A DNA stretch of 64,000 bases from Sulfurirhabdus autotrophica (lineage in GTDB: Bacteria > Pseudomonadota > Gammaproteobacteria > Burkholderiales > SMCO01): positions 45,910-109,909 of the forward strand of contig NZ_SMCO01000012.1 of assembly GCF_004346685.1 (NCBI RefSeq). The letters are read 5' to 3'. The notes below the pieces were generated by a model. The model did no database searches. It was not told the DNA's origin and saw nothing but the letters and a program-made list of their open reading frames with translations. Numbering within the stretch: position 1 is the stretch's first letter; each line of letters begins with the position of its first letter. The position numbers were made by a program, and so were the translations under genes. Positions 62,994 to 64,000 of the stretch are shown here, piece by piece.

Positions 62994-63594
62994 TCTCTAT
63001 ACCTGGGGCACCCCCAATGGCCGCAAAATTTCCATCATGCTGGAAGAAGTGGGATTGCCTTATCGGGTGCACCCTATCGATATCACCAAAGATGAACAGT
63101 TTGCACCAGATTTGGTAGCGATTAGCCCGAACAGCAAAATTCCAGCCATTATTGATTCCGAGGGACCGGACGGTAACGCTATTTCGTTATTTGAATCAGG
63201 CGCAATCCTGGTCTATCTGGCGGAAAAAGCAGGGCGCTTCCTGCCAGTACAGTCACGTGCGCGTTATGAAGTGTTGCAATGGCTGATGTTCCAGATGGGT
63301 GGAATCGGCCCGATGTGCGGTCAATTGCATCATTTTCGCCGTTTTGCACCTGACTACGCGATTGAGCGTTATTCCAAAGAGGTGAAACGGTTGTATGGCA
63401 CGCTGGACAGGCATTTAAGTGAACATGCTTATCTGGCGGATGATTATTCTATAGCCGATATGGCGACTTACCCCTGGATATCCCGATACGAGTGGCAAGG
63501 GATGGATTTGGCTGATTATCCAGCAGTGAAAAGGTGGTTTGATGAAATTTCAGCGCGGCCAGCAGTAATGCGGGGAATGAATGTGCCAGCTTAG
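62986..63594 (+). CDS. Glutathione S-transferase, YfcG-like
   Basis: The product has 202 residues from the ATG at 62986, which has AGGAGG upstream; it overlaps cca by 8 bp. The thioredoxin-like N-terminal half reads MIDLYTWGTPNGRKISIMLE and SPNSKIPAIIDSEGPDG, then ISLFESGAILVYLAEKAG. These match the Nu-class YfcG/YghU GSTs, disulfide-bond reductases that use glutathione with a Thr/Asn active site (TPNG). The helical half has YLADDYSIADMATYPWISRY. The exact substrate is not known. Confidence 0.87.
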   Translation: MIDLYTWGTPNGRKISIMLEEVGLPYRVHPIDITKDEQFAPDLVAISPNSKIPAIIDSEGPDGNAISLFESGAILVYLAEKAGRFLPVQSRARYEVLQWLMFQMGGIGPMCGQLHHFRRFAPDYAIERYSKEVKRLYGTLDRHLSEHAYLADDYSIADMATYPWISRYEWQGMDLADYPAVKRWFDEISARPAVMRGMNVPA

Positions 63595-63796
63595 GCGGTT
63601 AATTTCATGCTATTTGAAAAAGAAAACATTCGGATTTCAAATTGACGATATGGTATCTAAAGTTTTTCAAATATCCATAAGCAAACAGTGCGTGAAGTAT
63701 CAATATAGCAGATTGATATGACTGGATTGGCTATTCGTTTCTTTAAAAAATATACTGGCCTAAGGGGCCGCTTATTAACTGTAAGAGTTTACCAAA

Positions 63797-63931
63797 ATGC
63801 AGAAAGCACTTAAATTTATAACTAACGGAATCGTGATTTCAGAAGTGTTATTTTTGCTTGTGCCACTTACGCTGGGGTTACTTATATTGCTTTTTATAGG
63901 TGGCGGATTCAAGGATGAAGTGCAATTTTGA
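63797..63931 (+). CDS. Possible small single-helix membrane protein
   Basis: A 44-codon frame from ATG to TGA encodes MQKALKFITNGIVIS followed by a strongly hydrophobic helix (VLFLLVPLTLGLLILLFIGG) and a short charged tail. The layout of a small basic N-terminus, one helix and a short acidic end is that of small inner-membrane proteins. There is no good Shine-Dalgarno site, only AAGAG about nine bases before the ATG. A hairpin terminator follows 17 bp after the stop. The call is tentative. Confidence 0.35.
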   Translation: MQKALKFITNGIVISEVLFLLVPLTLGLLILLFIGGGFKDEVQF

Positions 63932-63947
63932 GTAATGTTGGTTAAGA

Positions 63948-63978
63948 GGGCGAGATGCGGTAGCATCCGAGCCTTTTT
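63948..63978 (+). terminator. Terminator-like hairpin
   Basis: GGC and GATGC on the left pair with GCATC and GCC on the right around a GGTA loop, with a small internal mismatch, and TTTTT follows. It lies just after the possible small membrane-protein frame. Confidence 0.5.
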
Positions 63979-64000
63979 GACCAGCCAGTCGAAATTGCAA

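Larger units (their letters stand above)
63595..64000. other. Mostly non-coding right end of window
   Basis: About 400 bp without a confident gene. It holds an inverted repeat TATCAAT-N7-ATTGATA at 63698-63718, a possible small membrane-protein frame at 63797-63931 and a terminator-like hairpin at 63948-63978. AT content is high. I saw no tRNA or other known RNA here. Confidence 0.5.

Noticed and set aside
63775..63966. 63-codon minus-strand frame at the right end
   Set aside because: Its Ser/Asn/Thr-rich product is the shadow of the hydrophobic plus-strand frame, and the terminator-like hairpin points the other way.

Overview
The window looks like a chromosomal segment of an autotrophic betaproteobacterium, probably a Nitrosomonadales-type chemolithoautotroph (Gallionellaceae, Sulfuricellaceae and relatives). 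The main reasons are a form I RuBisCO cluster of the cbbLSQO type without carboxysome genes, a complete set of linked Calvin-cycle genes, and housekeeping neighbourhoods that I know from proteobacteria of this kind (zapB-like, zapA, 6S RNA, fau; and slt, NDUFA9-like, cca, GST). This placement is inference; no rRNA gene is present. I saw no tRNA, CRISPR array, IS element or prophage.

Region 1 (1-12.8 kb) is a cell-surface glycan locus. It holds the end of a CapD/WbpM-type sugar-nucleotide enzyme, an O-antigen ligase/polymerase-like membrane protein, four GT9 heptosyltransferase-like proteins, a CgeB-like and two GT4 glycosyltransferases, an FkbM methyltransferase, a DUF4254 protein and the lipid A flippase MsbA. 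Region 2 (12.9-15.9 kb) is cobalamin uptake: a cobalamin riboswitch, btuB and a btuF-like binding protein. Region 3 (15.9-20.9 kb) holds small unknown genes, the zapB-like/zapA pair, 6S RNA, fau, an EVE-domain protein, a GST-like protein and a TSUP anion exporter. Region 4 (21-25.2 kb) has a PAS-GGDEF protein, a beta-carbonic anhydrase and purC.

Region 5 (25.2-40.3 kb) is the carbon-fixation core. cbbLSQO runs on the minus strand with divergent cbbR. A second minus-strand run follows the order tkt, gap, pgk, pyk, fba. Carbonic anhydrase (23 kb) and rpiA (52 kb) belong to the same metabolism. Every gap between genes in these two runs holds an inverted repeat, which is the most unusual regulatory pattern in the window.

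Region 6 (40.6-54.3 kb) mixes housekeeping genes (inositol-phosphatase-like, rsmE, argA, yggX, phoU, rpiA, ilvA, a PilZ protein) with a compact set of two PhnD-like binding proteins and a membrane PAS-GGDEF-EAL protein. That set has no transporter genes and may be a ligand-to-c-di-GMP signalling unit. Region 7 (54.4-57 kb) looks accessory: a HipA-like kinase with its own DNA-binding domain, a membrane-protein gene broken at a run of seven G, and another unknown membrane protein. Region 8 (57-64 kb) returns to core genes: succinate-semialdehyde dehydrogenase, slt, the NDUFA9-like protein, cca and a YfcG-like GST.
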